DNA of 64,000 bases from Neelides folsomi (Eukaryota; Arthropoda; Collembola; Neelipleona; Neelidae), in assembly GCA_034687125.1 (NCBI GenBank), contig JAQGBZ010000006.1:496001-560000 (forward strand), written 5' to 3'. Positions 10,671 through 25,488 of this stretch are shown in pieces. How positions within the stretch are numbered: the first letter of the stretch is position 1; the number at the start of each line of letters is the position of its first letter. A program made the position numbers and the translations under genes. The notes beneath the pieces were generated by a model. The model was not told the origin of the DNA and made no database searches. It worked only from the letters and a program-made list of their open reading frames with translations.

Positions 10671-13600
10671 CCACCCTTTATCATTCCCCATCCCACACAA
10701 AGCCACATCCGACACAAGTTTCTTAGCATTCATCAAATGGCCGAATGTCACTTGGGCATTTGCACTTCCGCTTCAACTCTAACCCTTCTAATGCACTTTC
10801 TTCAACATGAGGGAAACCAAAGGGAATCTATCTTAAGGAAAAATATGTATTATCTTTCCCATTTTTAAGAAAAATCTTCCTCCTTCATTTTTCCTTTCAT
10901 TTGTTTTTCATAACTAACCACATTTTACGCAAGTTCTGAGAATTTTCCAATTTCTTAAACACGTTTATTTCCTATCATTGGACTTGTGGCCGCAACGGTG
11001 TGGAAAATTGTAGGGGAAAATAAATAATTTAAACAAGGAGCAAAAAGACAAAAAATGCAAATTCATGTGTCTATCTCTTAGAAGTGGGCAAAGTCGTTTG
11101 TTGTCAATAAAGTAATTACCTTGAGGAGCAGTTCGTTAATCAAAAATTTCTTTGAGATTGTTTCTGAGTAGAAACCACCGAACCTGAAAGTTCCACAAAA
11201 TCTATTTGCATTTCATTAGAAAAAGCATTTAGGGACGGGCCAATGTTCTTTCCCCTCACGACAGAAGGTTAAATTCATACGGAGTTATTGTCTTCTAGCC
11301 AAAGTAAAAGATTTTGGTGGGCGTGACATTAGAAAGAGATTTAAGGAAGGAAATCTTATAGAGAATGTTTAACTAAACTTTTAAACGTCCCAATAGTTCC
11401 ATTTAACAAAGGGGAAACTTCTAAATAAATATTTCACTTCAACTGACAAGTAACGTTCAAATGGTCAACGCCTCCATTTCTATCTGTAGCTAACGACATA
11501 AAGTCAGAATCGGTCAGAGTCTCCTAAAAGAGATACTTTGTACATTTTGGTCCTTTGATTATGAGCTTGACCAATCTCAAAAAAGTCAAATCGTTTAACA
11601 AGAAATCCCAAAGGGAGTCAAATCCATGTAATGTAAATGTATCCCAAATGTACAAAGTATGTATTAGAATCTGAATGTCAAAGGAAGTGTAAAGTTATCA
11701 AAGGCAGCCGAGACATTTATCGATTGAGTTGTATGTGCGGGAGGGTGTGTAGGCGTCGGACACAGTTGAAGGCCCAAATGAGTAAAGGTGACTTCTAAAG
11801 AGAATATTTCCCCCAATGTTCACGCCTTTTGATCTCTTTGTTGTGGAGTAACAAGAGGCACAATCTCTTCCACATCCATATGCTTCCTGTTCCTCACCCG
11901 TCTGGAGTAATTTCCTTTATCGATCCTATTATCACAAAATGTATTCTATTGAGACATCAACACCTCAGAGGATGCCGGCGGTTAAATAAGAGATTCATTC
12001 TCTTTATTTTTAAACATCTGCATCCCAAACTAAATCACCCATTCGACACAGAGTTATGTTAAAATTGGGTCTCGTGAATTCTGACAGGGCCGGAATTTGA
12101 GGTAATTATTACAACGGAGACAAGTGAATAATTCAACCATATGAATTTTCAATACAAATGATCGTTATGTAATAATTTACTCTGTACATATCATACATAA
12201 AACATATTTGTATAATTTACGTCATAATTCTAATAAAGTATTAATTCAATGACTCTACCATATGGTACATAGCTAAATATATGGTGTTACAATTTATTAA
12301 ATCAGAGCATTTTGGATGACAGAGTTATTTTTCTATTATGAAGTGTTTTTCTATTGTATTTGAAATATTGAAGAATGAACAATAAATGTATTTATTTATT
12401 GTGCTCGTGAAATGTACAGAGGTTGGAGGCAAAGGTCTTTTGACCTAATGGAGAGCTAATGGTATTAAATAATAATAGAAACTGCATCTGTTGGGAGATG
12501 AAAGGGGAATGTTGAGATGGAGGGGAAGGGTCGCGGGCGTAATAGGAGGTGTATAAAAGCCTGCCGTGAAAAGACCGTAGATTCCATGCGGGGGAGGTCA
12601 ACCTTTGGTGGCATTGAGGGCAGAGTTGACTCTTCTCCCACTCGTATCCACTCCCAGATTACTATGCTTTTCCCATTGCCATTGGCATGGGCATTGACTG
12701 TGCGCGGCGTTTGACTTTGACTCCACATCGGTTCCGTTTCACACCCAAAGGCCTATCACAACAGAGCGTAAATACGGTCCAAGATGAAATAAATGCATTA
12801 GGGGTTGAAGCTCCGAGGTTCCTCACCTGACCTCACGCCTCTTCAGCTCAACTCGTTCAGAGGTTTTGATAAGGAACTCATAAATGGTGAATGGGGCCGG
12901 CTTTTCTGCTCTCTAAGACGAAGATGAAGTCTGGCTCGTAAATAACAAACTGGGAGAATCAAATTTGATCGTTTTACTGGCAAATACGCAGAATCTCAAG
13001 TTCTTTATTGACTCCAACTTTTCAAATTCATTTTCAGGATTTATGAATTGGCGAGGATTTCAGTTTTACTTAAGTTTTAACAACTTTAAAACATTTTTTG
13101 TGATTTTATTTCGCAATTAGGTTTGTTCTATGTATCATTCTATCCAAATTGTAATGCTAGAGATTTCAAAGTAATGTAGAAATGTTTCTGATTTTGTGTC
13201 TATCGTATAATTAGAGTTGCAATTCTTACGTCTATAAATATAAAAATCCGAAATATTCCCCTTGGCTTCCATTAGCTTCTGACTATTAAAACCAAGAATT
13301 CATAAATGTGCGAAATATCACAAATATTTTTATAGATTTCTTAAAGATAAAAACTTGGAAAGAAGCTGTTTCAAATAATAATAATATTTAAGTTTGTATA
13401 TTTATTTTGTAAAAAAACTTTTGAAAAAACTGTTACATAAGAAGTAGTATCAAGGGATAATTCTGCTTTTTTCTTTTTAAAAGGGAAAGAATTGCATAAG
13501 TAACCGCACATGTTGGATCTTTTCCCGTTGTTGCGGAGTAAAAATGGTCTGTTTGAGCATTAAAGGGCTTCTTGAATTGTGTTCTTCTTTTTAGTTGATG

Positions 13601-13777
13601 TTCTTTCCTCTTTTCTCTCTTTTTCTCCGCTCTCATAGTTCTCCGGTGCACTTTGCGGGCAAAGAGTCAGTTAAGCTTGAAGCCATAAATGGAGCCTATA
13701 CATTCTGCATTCATCCTTCCGCTATTTTTGACACGGACAATGGAGGGAGACTGAGGGGCTGCTCCGATGATGAGCGT

Positions 13778-13790
13778 TGACCTCTGACCT
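13778..13790 (-). promoter_or_regulatory. Perfect DR1 nuclear-receptor element
   Basis: The plus strand reads TGACCTCTGACCT, which is AGGTCA-G-AGGTCA on the minus strand. This is the consensus DR1 bound by RXR, HNF4 and COUP-TF/Seven-up proteins. A perfect 13-mer is unlikely by chance in 64 kb at roughly 37% GC (my estimate is well under 0.1 expected). It lies in a GC-richer patch about 37 kb upstream of the svp exon. Function is inferred from the motif only. Confidence 0.4.
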
Positions 13791-14143
13791 AAAATTCCTC
13801 CCGCGTGCTTCTGACTCCTTTTTACTCCTTCCGAGGAACTTGCCCAGCTGCAAAACTTCACTCGAGCTTTTCTTCCCCAGTGTCATTGAAAGGTTCGTAA
13901 TGAGCCCATACGCTTTTTAACAACTTCCATTCTTCCCCTCTTCCAAGAAAAGTAAAAAATCAGCTTGAAATACTCATTGCACTTTTACCAAATTCATTAA
14001 ATAACAAACATTATCTTACACATTAATATCATTTTACTTATTAATATCGATTATAGCATTCGACATTTAACGCTACAGAACCTTTATTGAAGAAATTTTA
14101 TTGAAAAATGTTGGTGAGAATTTTTAACCAATTACAGATATCA

Positions 14144-14171
14144 ATTAAGATTTTGAGATTAAGATTTTGAG
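14144..14171 (+). repeat. Perfect 14-bp tandem duplication
   Basis: ATTAAGATTTTGAG occurs twice back to back with no mismatch in AT-rich non-coding DNA. It looks like a local slippage duplication. Confidence 0.85.
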
Positions 14172-17100
14172 ATTTTACATACCATACAATACATAGAGTA
14201 TTATTATTATTTAATCTACCTACTCAATATAAAATATATTGTAACACATATAGGAATAGGAAAGCAGATGTATAATGTATTTGTATTTTATGATATTGAG
14301 ATCATCATCAAACCCATCATCGAATCAGATTATCTAATAATACCCAATTTCAAAGGATCATTCAAAAGAAAGTGGTCCGAGGATAAAGACAATAATCGAA
14401 ACTTTAATTCTTTAGGAAGCATTAAGATAATAAAATGATGGGAACCAGTATAAGAACTCTTTCCACGACCAATCTATACATTAGTATCGATACGAACATG
14501 TATAACATTATATTCTATATCGATAATATAATCCTAAGTAGAAATATTGTAAGGTATAAATATAAGGTCCTTCAAGATTTCCCTTTCACTCGAGCTCAAA
14601 TTGACTCTAATATTAGTCGTAATAAAGAAGGCGAGCGCCTGTTGTCTGACTCTTATCGAAATCGGGGGTTAAACGTTCCGTATGATTCTAATTGACCTTG
14701 GGTCGCCGTCGAGAGAGCACACATCAATTAATTAGAAGCTTATGTAATAGGTAATGCTCGGTTCAGAGAAGGGTAATCATTACGTATGATCTCCCATCCT
14801 CTGTCTGAGAGACAATGAGATTCTCCGAGCGGTCTCTTTTACCTTTCCAGCCCTTTCAATCACAATAAAAAATAGTCTCTCAGCTCTCTCGAACATCTCA
14901 GTGCAAAAGACAGGTTGAGCACGATGTTCAGTTATGCTCATGAGAATTTAACTATTGAGAGATGATAAGGTTAAATTCCGTAATACAATAAGTTTAAATG
15001 CGAAATATGTGAGTAAACCTCCAAATTCCTTGAAGTGATTTTACATCACTTTCTTCCTATTACTTGCTGTGTATTTCTTTAAGACGTTCAAGAGAAGGAA
15101 ATTTTCTCACCCAGATGTCATATTCAAACAATGGGAAATATTATGATCGAGCTTCCCAACTTTGACGAAGGCATAAGTTATGTATGTCTTGGGGGGAAGG
15201 TTTATTATGGGTTATTAATGTTACGCCGGGTCTCGGCAGTGGTAGTAATTAATTTTCCTGTTTATTTGCATTAGGAAGGTTGATAAATTCGGGATTTGGA
15301 GCCCGAAGGGGAATTCGTCTTCCTTTATGGATCTCCTCTCAAGGAATGCATTTATCCGACATGGACGAATCGACTTCATTACTTATCCTTTCGAAAACTG
15401 ATCTTCACCAAGTTTTTTCCCAGCTCCTCCAGCCACCCTTAATGACTCCTCCTCCATCTTCCCCAGCTAATGCGAGCCCATATCTTCGGATTATGATCCT
15501 TCATACCCTTCATACACATGTAATTATCTTCAAGTCCCTTCAACTCAACAGGATTTTCTCACAATGGTCAAGACTTTTCACTGGGAACGGGAACCCTCCA
15601 ATAATGCTCTCAAATGAAGATGAAGGATGAAATGGAGAAGGATGAAATGGATATTAAAGCTTAAGATTTTCCTATTCTTCCAATGAATTTGCGTCATACC
15701 AATTTATTAGACTTCATAAACCCCATTTAGAATTTTGGTGTAATAATGGATTGATTAATGTAACAGATATTTTCTACTTAATGACCACTTTAACATATTC
15801 TGTTAACAGAGATTCTAGTGAGATTCAAAAGCTTTCAATTGAAGTAACTGTGGATTACTTATTCAAATAAGTTTTATAAAATGAATTAAAAAAAATTTTG
15901 GAAACGGAAAGCTATGCTTTAAGAAGTGAATACAGAAATAATTCTTAGGCAAAAGTTTGTATTGGAGCGATATGGAAGTTCCGTCGTTATGTGGGAACTC
16001 CCCTTGCTAAATACTTTGTCTATGAGAGAGGATAGGAAGTGTGTAAAAGATCCGGAGGGTAGACTCATGAAAACCAGATGTAATCTGTCACAAGTTGAAA
16101 GTCTAACGAGCTCTTTTACCCGTCTAATTGTTTCCTCTGGGTCGACTTTTTTAAGTGGATTGGAATAGTTGAGCCAATCAGTTTCCCTCTACACTTTTGA
16201 AACAAATTTCTTGGTCCTCATTAATCCTAATGTTTTAGTACAAAATTAAGAACATTTGGCTGAAAACTTTTAAAATAAAATAGTTGCTTAAATATTTAAA
16301 ATCTTTAAATACCTATGTACTTATATCATTTACATTACATGTGTCATTTTAAGATCACCCAAAGTTTAAAAATAAATTATGTGTGTTCTATGGTTTAAGA
16401 TAAAAGTAAAGAATTGTGAAATAGGAGAAAGCTTATTGAATTGCAATGGATGCATTAGTATTCAATTCGGCATTTACACTTTGCCAATTTCCGAGACAGA
16501 ATACAAATCAAAGTGTAAATGCAGGTTGCGGTTCCCCTCGTTCATCTTCTTCCTGATGTATTGCTCTTGTCAACCGAAGTGAAGAGAACCGAGGGATTCT
16601 TTTCTTATACCCACAAGATTAATTCCGACCCGAAAATGGGCCCGTTATTTTATATTCTTCCCCCGATTGGATAAGTTTTTAGTAAATAAAGTGATTGTTT
16701 AACCAGCCCCCTCCATTGTATTTTTAGCTTATGGGTTTCCCAAAAGTCAAGAGCTTTTTTAACCAGCTGTTTTCAATTCTTGTGAGTTTTGTTGAAAAAA
16801 TGTGAGTTTCATGTTCAAAATGTTCATGTTGGACGAGATCCTTAAGGTTCTCCGGGAAAGAGTAAAAGGAACTAAATTGTGGCTCAAACTCTTCCTCGAA
16901 AGATTTAAAGGGTTTAAGACCAAAGTTTAATTGATGTTTGAGGCTAAATACCCACACATTGCGGGAGAGTCACAACCTCTGTATAGAGCTCTTTTGGGTA
17001 ATAATAATACAATAATAGGATGAACTATACTTCAGCCTTCCACCCTTCTTTTAAGGACAGAAGATAAAAAGCGGAGAGAGCAAGTGCGAGTTTTCAATGA

Positions 17101-20100
17101 ACAAACCCATTTGTCAAATTCATAACTGGTCTCCTACGAAGTTCTGTTGTGGGAAATAGAATTAATGAATAGAAGAGATATTGGGATCCCCTCCGATGGC
17201 CATTCCCAATCTATCATTTTCTCTCCTCGCAGTTGCATTCTCCACTTTGTTTCTCCTGTTTCAATACACACAAACACTTTAACTGTCTCTGTTTAACTCC
17301 TCTCTATTTTAATGACTTTATCGTAATAGTTCCCTATATATTTAAATCATTTAAATATTATGAATATTTAAAACCCAAATGTTTAAAACCAACCTGTTAA
17401 GTTTTTTTCCTGACATTTGAAAAAGAAGAAATTTAGAAAAAATGATTAGTAAAAGCCACGATGGGATCGAAAGTATTTATTTCCAGGTGAATCTTGGGAT
17501 GATTTGTTTGGAAAGGCGAGGAATCTTTGAGGTTGGCTATGTTGAGTGCCCGCTGAGCGGACTGGCTCGCTGTATGTAATAGGGTGCGAGTCCCACTGTT
17601 ACGGCCCAGGACGGCCTAAGGTTATGCATACCAATTACGAAGGCCTCATTAATTTCACCTTCCATTTCTCTCCATAGCTTTTTTCTCTCCATTGAAATAT
17701 ACAAATGGGGTTGGAGCTGAGGAGTTTGGAGACGGACGCTGATGGATGGCACAATGACCATCACTCACTGGACGGAGCTCCGTGAAATCAGAGTTCCATT
17801 ATATACAAATTGAGGAGCCCTCGAGTGCAATGAATCTCTCAGCTCTGATTATCATAACTACGCTCTTCTAATTTCCCCCAATCTCCTTTTCGCCATTTAA
17901 CCGAGGAAAAAGATGCTTTTGCCAAATTAAACTGTCAACGCTAATTTTTCTCTTCCGTCTTTTAACTCTTGTACAGTTACCACTACTCACTCACTTAGTA
18001 CTTTAGGACTATATCTTGAACTACTTTTATGATTACTATACTAAAAAATCTAATGTGATTTTAACCTGGATTAAACCACGTTAAATGGTTTTATTATTTA
18101 GCAAGTATTAAAGTATAAATTTTATAAATTCAAATAAATAATTTAAATGATTTGATTAAATTCCCAACTTTATTAAAACAAGATCAGTTAGTTGCTTGCC
18201 TTTAATTTCGTTAATGTAATATGATAAGGGTTAAAAAGACACCAATATAATATTGGTAGATTAATCTTGGAGTCGAAGGGAGGAGGTTGTGGAGAGGGTT
18301 ATGGGTAATTTTGACAGGGAGTAAAATTACCAAGAGAGGAGCATTTTATCAAGGTAATGGTTCCAGACGCCCAACCGGTCTATTTATCAACTTTTGTACT
18401 TTTGCTCCCTTTGATTCCTCCATTGCCTTCGCCTCCACCACCTTTCTTCGGATCAAAGGGATTATCTGATAATGTATTAAGGAATCCTTATTTTTTATCT
18501 CGAGTTCATATACGGCAGGAGGGTCTTGGCATTCCTCTTTTTGTAACATCTTTTTGAAGCTGATAAATCTGAGGAAGCGAATGTATCATACTTTTCCCAT
18601 TATTGATATTGATATATCTCTTAAGAACATCTCGACCGCAGGATGAGGGCTGAGAAACATACCCCGTATTGTGCCCCGCTCATTGTATCAGCTCTCAAGG
18701 AATTTTTCTGACTTTTAAAAGGAAGCCGGTTTCTGTCCGCTCAAAGAACACATTCTGGCGGCGGCGGACTTTGCCTTTTCCTTCATTATCAACTATTTCC
18801 CGGACGTGAGTGAAAAGTGTTGAGTTGAATGAGGGCAAAGGGAACAGGGGCTAAATGAAGTTCAATGAGACAGTGGGAATCTTGGAAGATTGACGTTAAT
18901 CGAAAACTTGGTTATTCCCTTCTGGTTATAGTTCTTACTTTTTTATTCTCTCTCAGTGAATACAAGTTCACAAGTGCGTCTTATAGCTATTCTCGGTTAT
19001 CCTGAGATATGATATAAGAGATGATGGGCAGTTAGAGATCATGATTTCACTTTCGGCTACTCATAATCTGACTGGAAAATATATGAAGAGAACCGACGTA
19101 TTCAAGACCGAGTGACATTTACGACTCTGCTGGGCCATTCAAATGGGAATGGTTATTGAAGGCGAGGTCCGTAATTCTAACTCTCACCCCCAAGTCTATT
19201 CCAAGAGATGAGAAGGATATGAAATTGCCGAGTTTTCCATCAGCATGTTGTAGCAGCGGGACTCGGCCAGAGTCCAGGGACTTTACCTGCCCATTTATGG
19301 CCACCAAATTCCCCCTTTATGAATATCTCTTCACTTTTTATTTCCACTTTGAGACTGGGACTCAGTAGTTTGAAACGCCATATAAAATAACCTTTTGCCT
19401 TCCCACCCTCCGCTGCCACAAATTATAAAAAGAATAATAATCAAGACTCAACCTCGTGAAATCCACTCCTGAAAGCATTAACTCATCTTTGCAAAAAATA
19501 TTAATATTTCTTTATTTGCTCTTTAACATTTGACACAAAAACTGATTTAATATATTGACAGTATCAACTATCAATAACGGTGATACATAAATGTTACAAA
19601 AATATATACATAGACCTACATCCCAAAAACTGATAGATATAAGGGCTATTTTAATAAATAATATAGATATTAATAATTAATATAAAGGACTTTAAATAAT
19701 TTTCTTATGTGAGCGTCGATGAATGAAAAATGTTCGATTTTAGGACATAATACGTACATAGTATGCTCGTAAACTATGAATACCTAAATATAAATATCTT
19801 AGTATTATAAATAGTAAAAGAAATACAGTACATATGAAATTAATACTGAAGATATATGTTAAGCTATCTACATGAAATAGAATTGAAGCAAGAGAATTCG
19901 GTCGAGATTGAAAGGATTTGGATATAAAAACAAAATTTTCTCAGGATGGTAAATTGAAAAGATGTGTTGGTCGCAAGGGACTGAGATCCTCCCAAATTCA
20001 ATTGCATGCATAATGAAGGAGTGACCCTTCTCATAGAAAGAGCCGGTTGGGAAGGGAAGATTATTCAGGCAAGAGGGGAACTACTGGTCAGTTCCTTTCT

Positions 20101-21571
20101 TTCCATTTATGGACTCAACTGGTTCGGGCTGATCTCTGAATTTTGATGAACAATTTCAATAAATATGTATGTGAAAGTCATACAGCATATCTCCCCCGTC
20201 AGGCCCTATCACGTAAAGGGAATTGAATGGAGCTCTCTCCCTCAATCTCAACCTCAACTTTTCCCTTGTTCGACTCCGGTCCATAATCATATTGATGACC
20301 AAGGACCGTATCAACTTCTCAAAGGGATTTATAAAAGATGGAAATCCTCAAAGTTTCCTTACTTCCCTTCGAAATATTTGAGGGGACCGAGGGACCTTCC
20401 CATCCTTCAACTTTTATTTATTCCGAGTGGTCATTCGGATCTTCTGGAGAATAATTTTGGTTCTCATGGCTGGAGGACACCTTACCATGTATGTAATAAT
20501 TGTGAATGGAGAAAAGAAGGGTAGCATCTTTTACATTCTTTTGTGATCCCAAATGACCATTTCTTTCATGAATGTCTTCTTATGAATGGACCTCGACCCG
20601 GGATCGACTGACCATACGAATCCTTTATAATATTAAATAGGAACTTGTGTGTATAATATAATAACATATTTACGTCTACCTTTTCGCATAATCCGAATCC
20701 GAATCCCAAATTCGCTCCCATCCACCCTTACCATAAAAGTGAATCTTAAAGTGGAAGAATTGAATTTGAATCTTTACGTGAGGGTAGAGCAGAACATATG
20801 TATGGAAGAATATTGCTAAAGGCCCAAAGGAGGGCTGTTGGATAAATCTCTCCTTGCATATGAATGAATTTAAAAGTGGTCGAATTTCCCTTTCTCCCTT
20901 TCTTTCATCCTCTTCAAACATTTTACATACAACCGTGTCCATAATTCCAACCAAAAAAATCTCACAGGATTAGGAACTTATGAAGAAGGGAGAACCCGTA
21001 AAATTTTAAGTTCAAAATGAGAGAAAAAAAACTTAACGGCCACCAAACGAGAGCAAATGGTCCATCTCACACCCTTCAATCTTCAAAATTCAAATTAGCA
21101 AAGGAGGGAAAAATAGACGAAGAACGTTAACCCGATACCTCAGTCTCTTATTTATTTTATTAACCATTAAACTCTTCCATTACCCATACAAACACTGAAT
21201 TGGAGAAGAAACGAAGTTTTTTAAACTTCCTCCATTCACTTCTTAGCTCATATTTTCATTTCCATTCAAGGAGCCTTAAACTCTTTTTTTACATCTACTG
21301 TAGGCATCTGAGAGTCAAATTGAAAGAGGAGTGATTAGCTCTCGTTTCCACCACACACGCAATCCAGAACTTGGCAGCTAATTTCATGGGGAGGATTCTT
21401 TGCAAAATACATTCCCGGTGGTCTCAATTACAAAGAAGGAAAAAATAATAATTGACTCCTTGCAAACTCATTTTTATTCGACGGCTCGACTTTTTCAAAC
21501 CGTTTTGAACTTCCTTTGGTTCCTTGTCATTTCCAGAATTTGAGCCGGAGTTATTGAAAAATGTACATATG

Positions 21572-21916
21572 GGGCAATTATGGATCTTGAACTCCGAAGC
21601 GGATCATTCAAGCTTATTAACCTGCGATGAGGTGGAACGGATCACATTTTCACTTTTGGACACGATAACTTGCTATTTAGCCTTCCCCATTTATCAAATC
21701 CACTGGACACGGCTCCATGAATCTCTTCCAAAGTGCATTAACATTGGCCCGAATCGAATCCTATTTAGAGTCCTCATAAAGATCCCGGATTCAATTCCAA
21801 AGGATCGCATGGAGAATCTCTCATTCCTTGACACCATTTTTCACTTCGTGCGGGGTGGCCACACAGAACGCAGGTGCTCAGGCGGAAGGTTCCCTTCAAA
21901 CTCCTCCGTACAGTAA
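21572..21916 (+). other. Unrecognised 115-codon open reading frame
   Basis: An ATG at 21572 opens 114 sense codons to a TAA. The composition is mixed rather than low-complexity, including CDEVERITFSLLDT and DSIPKDRMENLSFLD. The frame stays open upstream to a possible splice acceptor (TTTCCAG, ending at 21536), and a CAG precedes the stop. I recognise no family, signal peptide or membrane segment. It may be a chance frame in a GC-richer patch. Confidence 0.12.
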
Positions 21917-24900
21917 TTTTGTAAATGCCCTTTCCGATCAAAAGAATCCTTTAAACCCCTCGTGGGAAAAGCGGTCCAGAAACTTATGACATAATTTCGG
22001 ATTTCTCTTCTATGCGGTCACCAACTTGAATTTGAAAATTCAATTCAATTTGCATGGTCCTATATTGATATTCCTTATAAAAATCCAAAAGATACATTAA
22101 GCAATATGAAATCTACTTAGTATAAGGACCAATATGGTACACGTATATGATACATATGATCATACGGTTAGTTCAGGCAGAGTTCTTCTAAGGTCTAATT
22201 TTTGAATTTCCTCATCTTCACCGCAATCAAATGATTACTGGGCAAATTGCGGAGATTGGAGATTTCATACAATTTCGGTATCTCACAATGAGATAAATTG
22301 GACCGAATTTCCAATTTTACTTCTCCGCTCGTAGGTAAACAAATTATCAAGAAAGTTGATCAATTTCGACAGGATTTGAAAAGCAGGCAAACTCCTTGTT
22401 ACGAGGAATCGTATAATGAATGCTACCTTTGTGCTATTATATGCACAACGAATAGTAAGTGTGAGTAAATGGGTAAATAATAAAAGTGTTTTTGTATACA
22501 TTGTTAAGGCCGGGTTCGATTTTCAGACCATATCTTGTTCGTTTTTCTCATTTCCATGTTTAAGAGCCAGGGTGTAAAAGTGGATTGTGGGAGGGAGAAA
22601 AGAATGGTTGGTTTTGTAAAGTGTCTTTATTATTCCCTCTGAAGGTGGTGGCGGCTGAGGGAAAAGATTTATTTGCCATAATATTCAGGACACGGAGGAG
22701 GCTGTGAATTGAATTGCATCTCCCCGTCCATCCTCCGTCTCCGAGTCAAATAGACCGTGTATGGGGCTTGTGTGAATGTGAGCGAGGAAAGATGAGATGA
22801 GCGGGAGTCAAATCGACTTTTCCATTTCCTCTCCCAGTTTTCTCCAAACGGATGTAACTCCCAAATGCACTTCCACTTCAATTTCATTTACTTATCGTCT
22901 CTCCCATTCTCACTTCTTCAAAATGTTTCTCTCGCTGCCAAATCCGTCTCCTCCATCACTATCATCATCTTCCTATCATCATTCCTTTTTAAAAAGGATA
23001 CCCTTTTCTCACCCTCCGCCGTTCTCACGAACTCAACTATATCCAACATTATTACATAAAAAGACCCTCAGCCCAATTCCCCCAATAAGCATTACATAGG
23101 AACTTCATTAAAACCTATATAGAATATTTGAAGGCTTACTATATAGAATATTAGAAGAATATGATGGCTAATAGAAGCATTGAGGTCTTCTTTTGGTTAA
23201 TAAATCGTTGGGCGGTCGACGAACACATCCATGGCTCAACCCCGACGTTATGACGAACCGATCCATCGAGAGGCTCATAAAATTACAGTCGATTATCATC
23301 CCACGTTGTAGCTCTTATTAAACGGACCACTTTACCAATTTCAGATCCAGCCTTTTTACCCCAAATCTCAATTTTCGATAATTTCGGCCAATTTACCTTC
23401 AAAATGGAACGAGGGACGAGGCCAATAAAGGAGGAATCGCCTGTTGTGTTGTTGTGGAGGTGAGGTTCAGACGGAAGGGAAAGGCGACAGACCCATTTCC
23501 CGTCTCGCACATAAAATTAAAGTGGGAGTTAAGTGGCGGGCTTGGCGGTGCACTAGGAGTTCAACTACACAACCTTTTAATTTAATATCAGATATCTGAG
23601 TCTGACCAAGAGGAGTAATTGGCAGAATGTGCAGCGATAATAAGAGGGACCAACCAGAACGATTCTGTGATTATTAGAATTTTGTAAAGCTCAACACAAC
23701 TCACCAGCCTTTTTACTACCATTACAACTACTGGACTCTTTTCCCACATGACCATTTTGCTCGGATGCTCTTCTTGGAAGTTGTTTCATTAAAATTAATC
23801 TTTAGCAATAATACTATATTTACAAAAAGATGTTATTGTACAATAGAATTTACAAATAAAATTTTCAATTGATTTAAAAATCAGCTAAAAGATTTATGAG
23901 AGAGATTTGTAGTTAGAATGTTTGTTAAACATGAAGATTGTGGTAATGAGTATCCAGATGGTATATTTTAGTCTTCCAAACTGATGAACGTTGACGGGGA
24001 AGTTTGGAGTAACCTTTGATCTAAAGTGAAGACAGGGAGATTCATTGGGAAAGTCAAGATTCACGAAAGGGCCGATTGATTACTTCCTCTTCTCCTCATT
24101 TCTCTTCCGATCCCAGCGTCTGAAAGGTTCTTGTCACGAGGAAATGAAACTCCTTTTCTTCCAAACTGATATCCAACGCGAGCGATTCGGATTTCATTGA
24201 GGTTGAACGTGAAGCCGAAAGTAGCGGTTGGGTTCTATTAGTCAAGAGGTGCAGGGAATTGCGGGATTGGATTTAATAAGGAGGTTGCCTATACCGCCCC
24301 CATGTTACATATTCCGTTTCCCATATCTAATGGACTCGGGCTCTAAATACAGCTTGACTCAATCTCGGCTGTGTGAGAGAGATGAAATTAGAGGAACGAC
24401 TTCCCTTCGATTTACTATTGTCATCATCCCTTTGTCCTCGCCATTCTCCCCTTTTCTCGGAATACCCAATCTTGTCGGAGAAAGAGGGAATGAAGGGGAG
24501 CACAATGAGGAACCATATTCGCTCTCGTCCCTCATCATATAAATCAAAGGAGGAGAGGGAGATAACATTAGTTCCTACACATTTAAGTACGAGGAATCAT
24601 CCATCTCCGCTCTTGAGATCTTCATGGACAACTTCCTCATCTGCGTCTCCGTGACTGAACCTCAAACGACGTTTTGAAAAGGCATAAGCTATCTGTAGGA
24701 ATTATTTTTCCATTTGAGACTCAAAATGACTCTATTTAGAGTGGGAGGAAAATGCTCAAGTATTCGTGTGCATATAAACGCAGTGTCATTTCTTCCTCTC
24801 AATGGTTTAATTGTATAATAAAATTCTCCCTTCATGTCAGATGGGCTATGTGTGAAGGGGTTCTCGGCCCTGGGCGGCGTCTACATAAACTTTTATTATT

Positions 24901-25066
24901 TTTAAAAGTTATTTAATTGGAAGAATGGACTTGAAGTGGCCATTGACCAAGGCATTAAAAATGAGAAGGAACATTACCTTTAACTTACCTTAAATTCAGA
25001 TTCTTACATAAAATAAACATTTGGTAGTATTATAAACTCTTATAAATAACATATACGTAGTGCATA

Positions 25067-25068
25067 TA
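25067..25068 (+). repeat. TA target-site duplication, left
   Basis: TA dinucleotide immediately outside the left inverted repeat of the MITE. It matches the TA at 25515-25516. Confidence 0.55.
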
Positions 25069-25096
25069 CCGTAGATGGCCGAAAGATGCGCCCGGG
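25069..25096 (+). repeat. Left terminal inverted repeat of the MITE
   Basis: 28 bp that pair with the right end at 25489-25514. The inner part (AAAGATGCGCCCGGGCATCTTT region) is itself nearly palindromic, so this end alone could form a hairpin. Confidence 0.75.
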
Positions 25097-25488
25097 CATC
25101 TTTAAATATTTTACCTCCTACCCCCGGGTATCTTTCGGACCCCGGGCATCTTTAAACAAATTAGCCCATAATATATTTATTTGTATGTTTTATTTATTAA
25201 TTAATCTGAAGAATCTTATAGTTTTATGGTATTTTAAATAAAAAAAAGATATATCTGTATCTTGCCAAGTTCTTTTTCCTTTTTCTAATGCTCTTTGAAT
25301 CAACGTTAAAAACCTTTCATGAACTATGAGTTTCTAAATATTTTAAGACTTTTAATTTAAATTCAATTGTGTGTGCTCTTCGAGGTATTTTAATTGGAAA
25401 CTGATCGATTTTGAAGAAGTTGATGTTTAAAATTTAAACTATTAGCGCTTTATATATGCACATGCTTATAAGAAGCATGCATTGTATA

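Larger units (their letters stand above)
10671..25066. other. Long intergenic stretch, no confident gene
   Basis: No recognisable protein domain, RNA gene or transposase. The longest ATG-started frames (20165-20524, 119 codons; 21572-21916, 115 codons) match no family I know, and frames of this length are expected by chance in 64 kb. Notable short features are the perfect DR1 at 13778-13790 and a 14-bp tandem duplication at 14144-14171. GC-richer patches lie near 12520-12860, 13620-13860, 17540-17800, 18640-18830 and 24100-24660. Confidence 0.5.

Noticed and set aside
10497-10868. 123-codon frame across the GC-rich block
   Set aside because: It has no ATG at its 5' end and spans from GC-rich into AT-rich DNA with no composition typical of protein. 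It is better explained as a GC-rich non-coding block.
20165-20524. 119-codon plus-strand ORF with ATG start
   Set aside because: No recognisable motif, clear splice context or signal peptide. Its length is within chance expectation.
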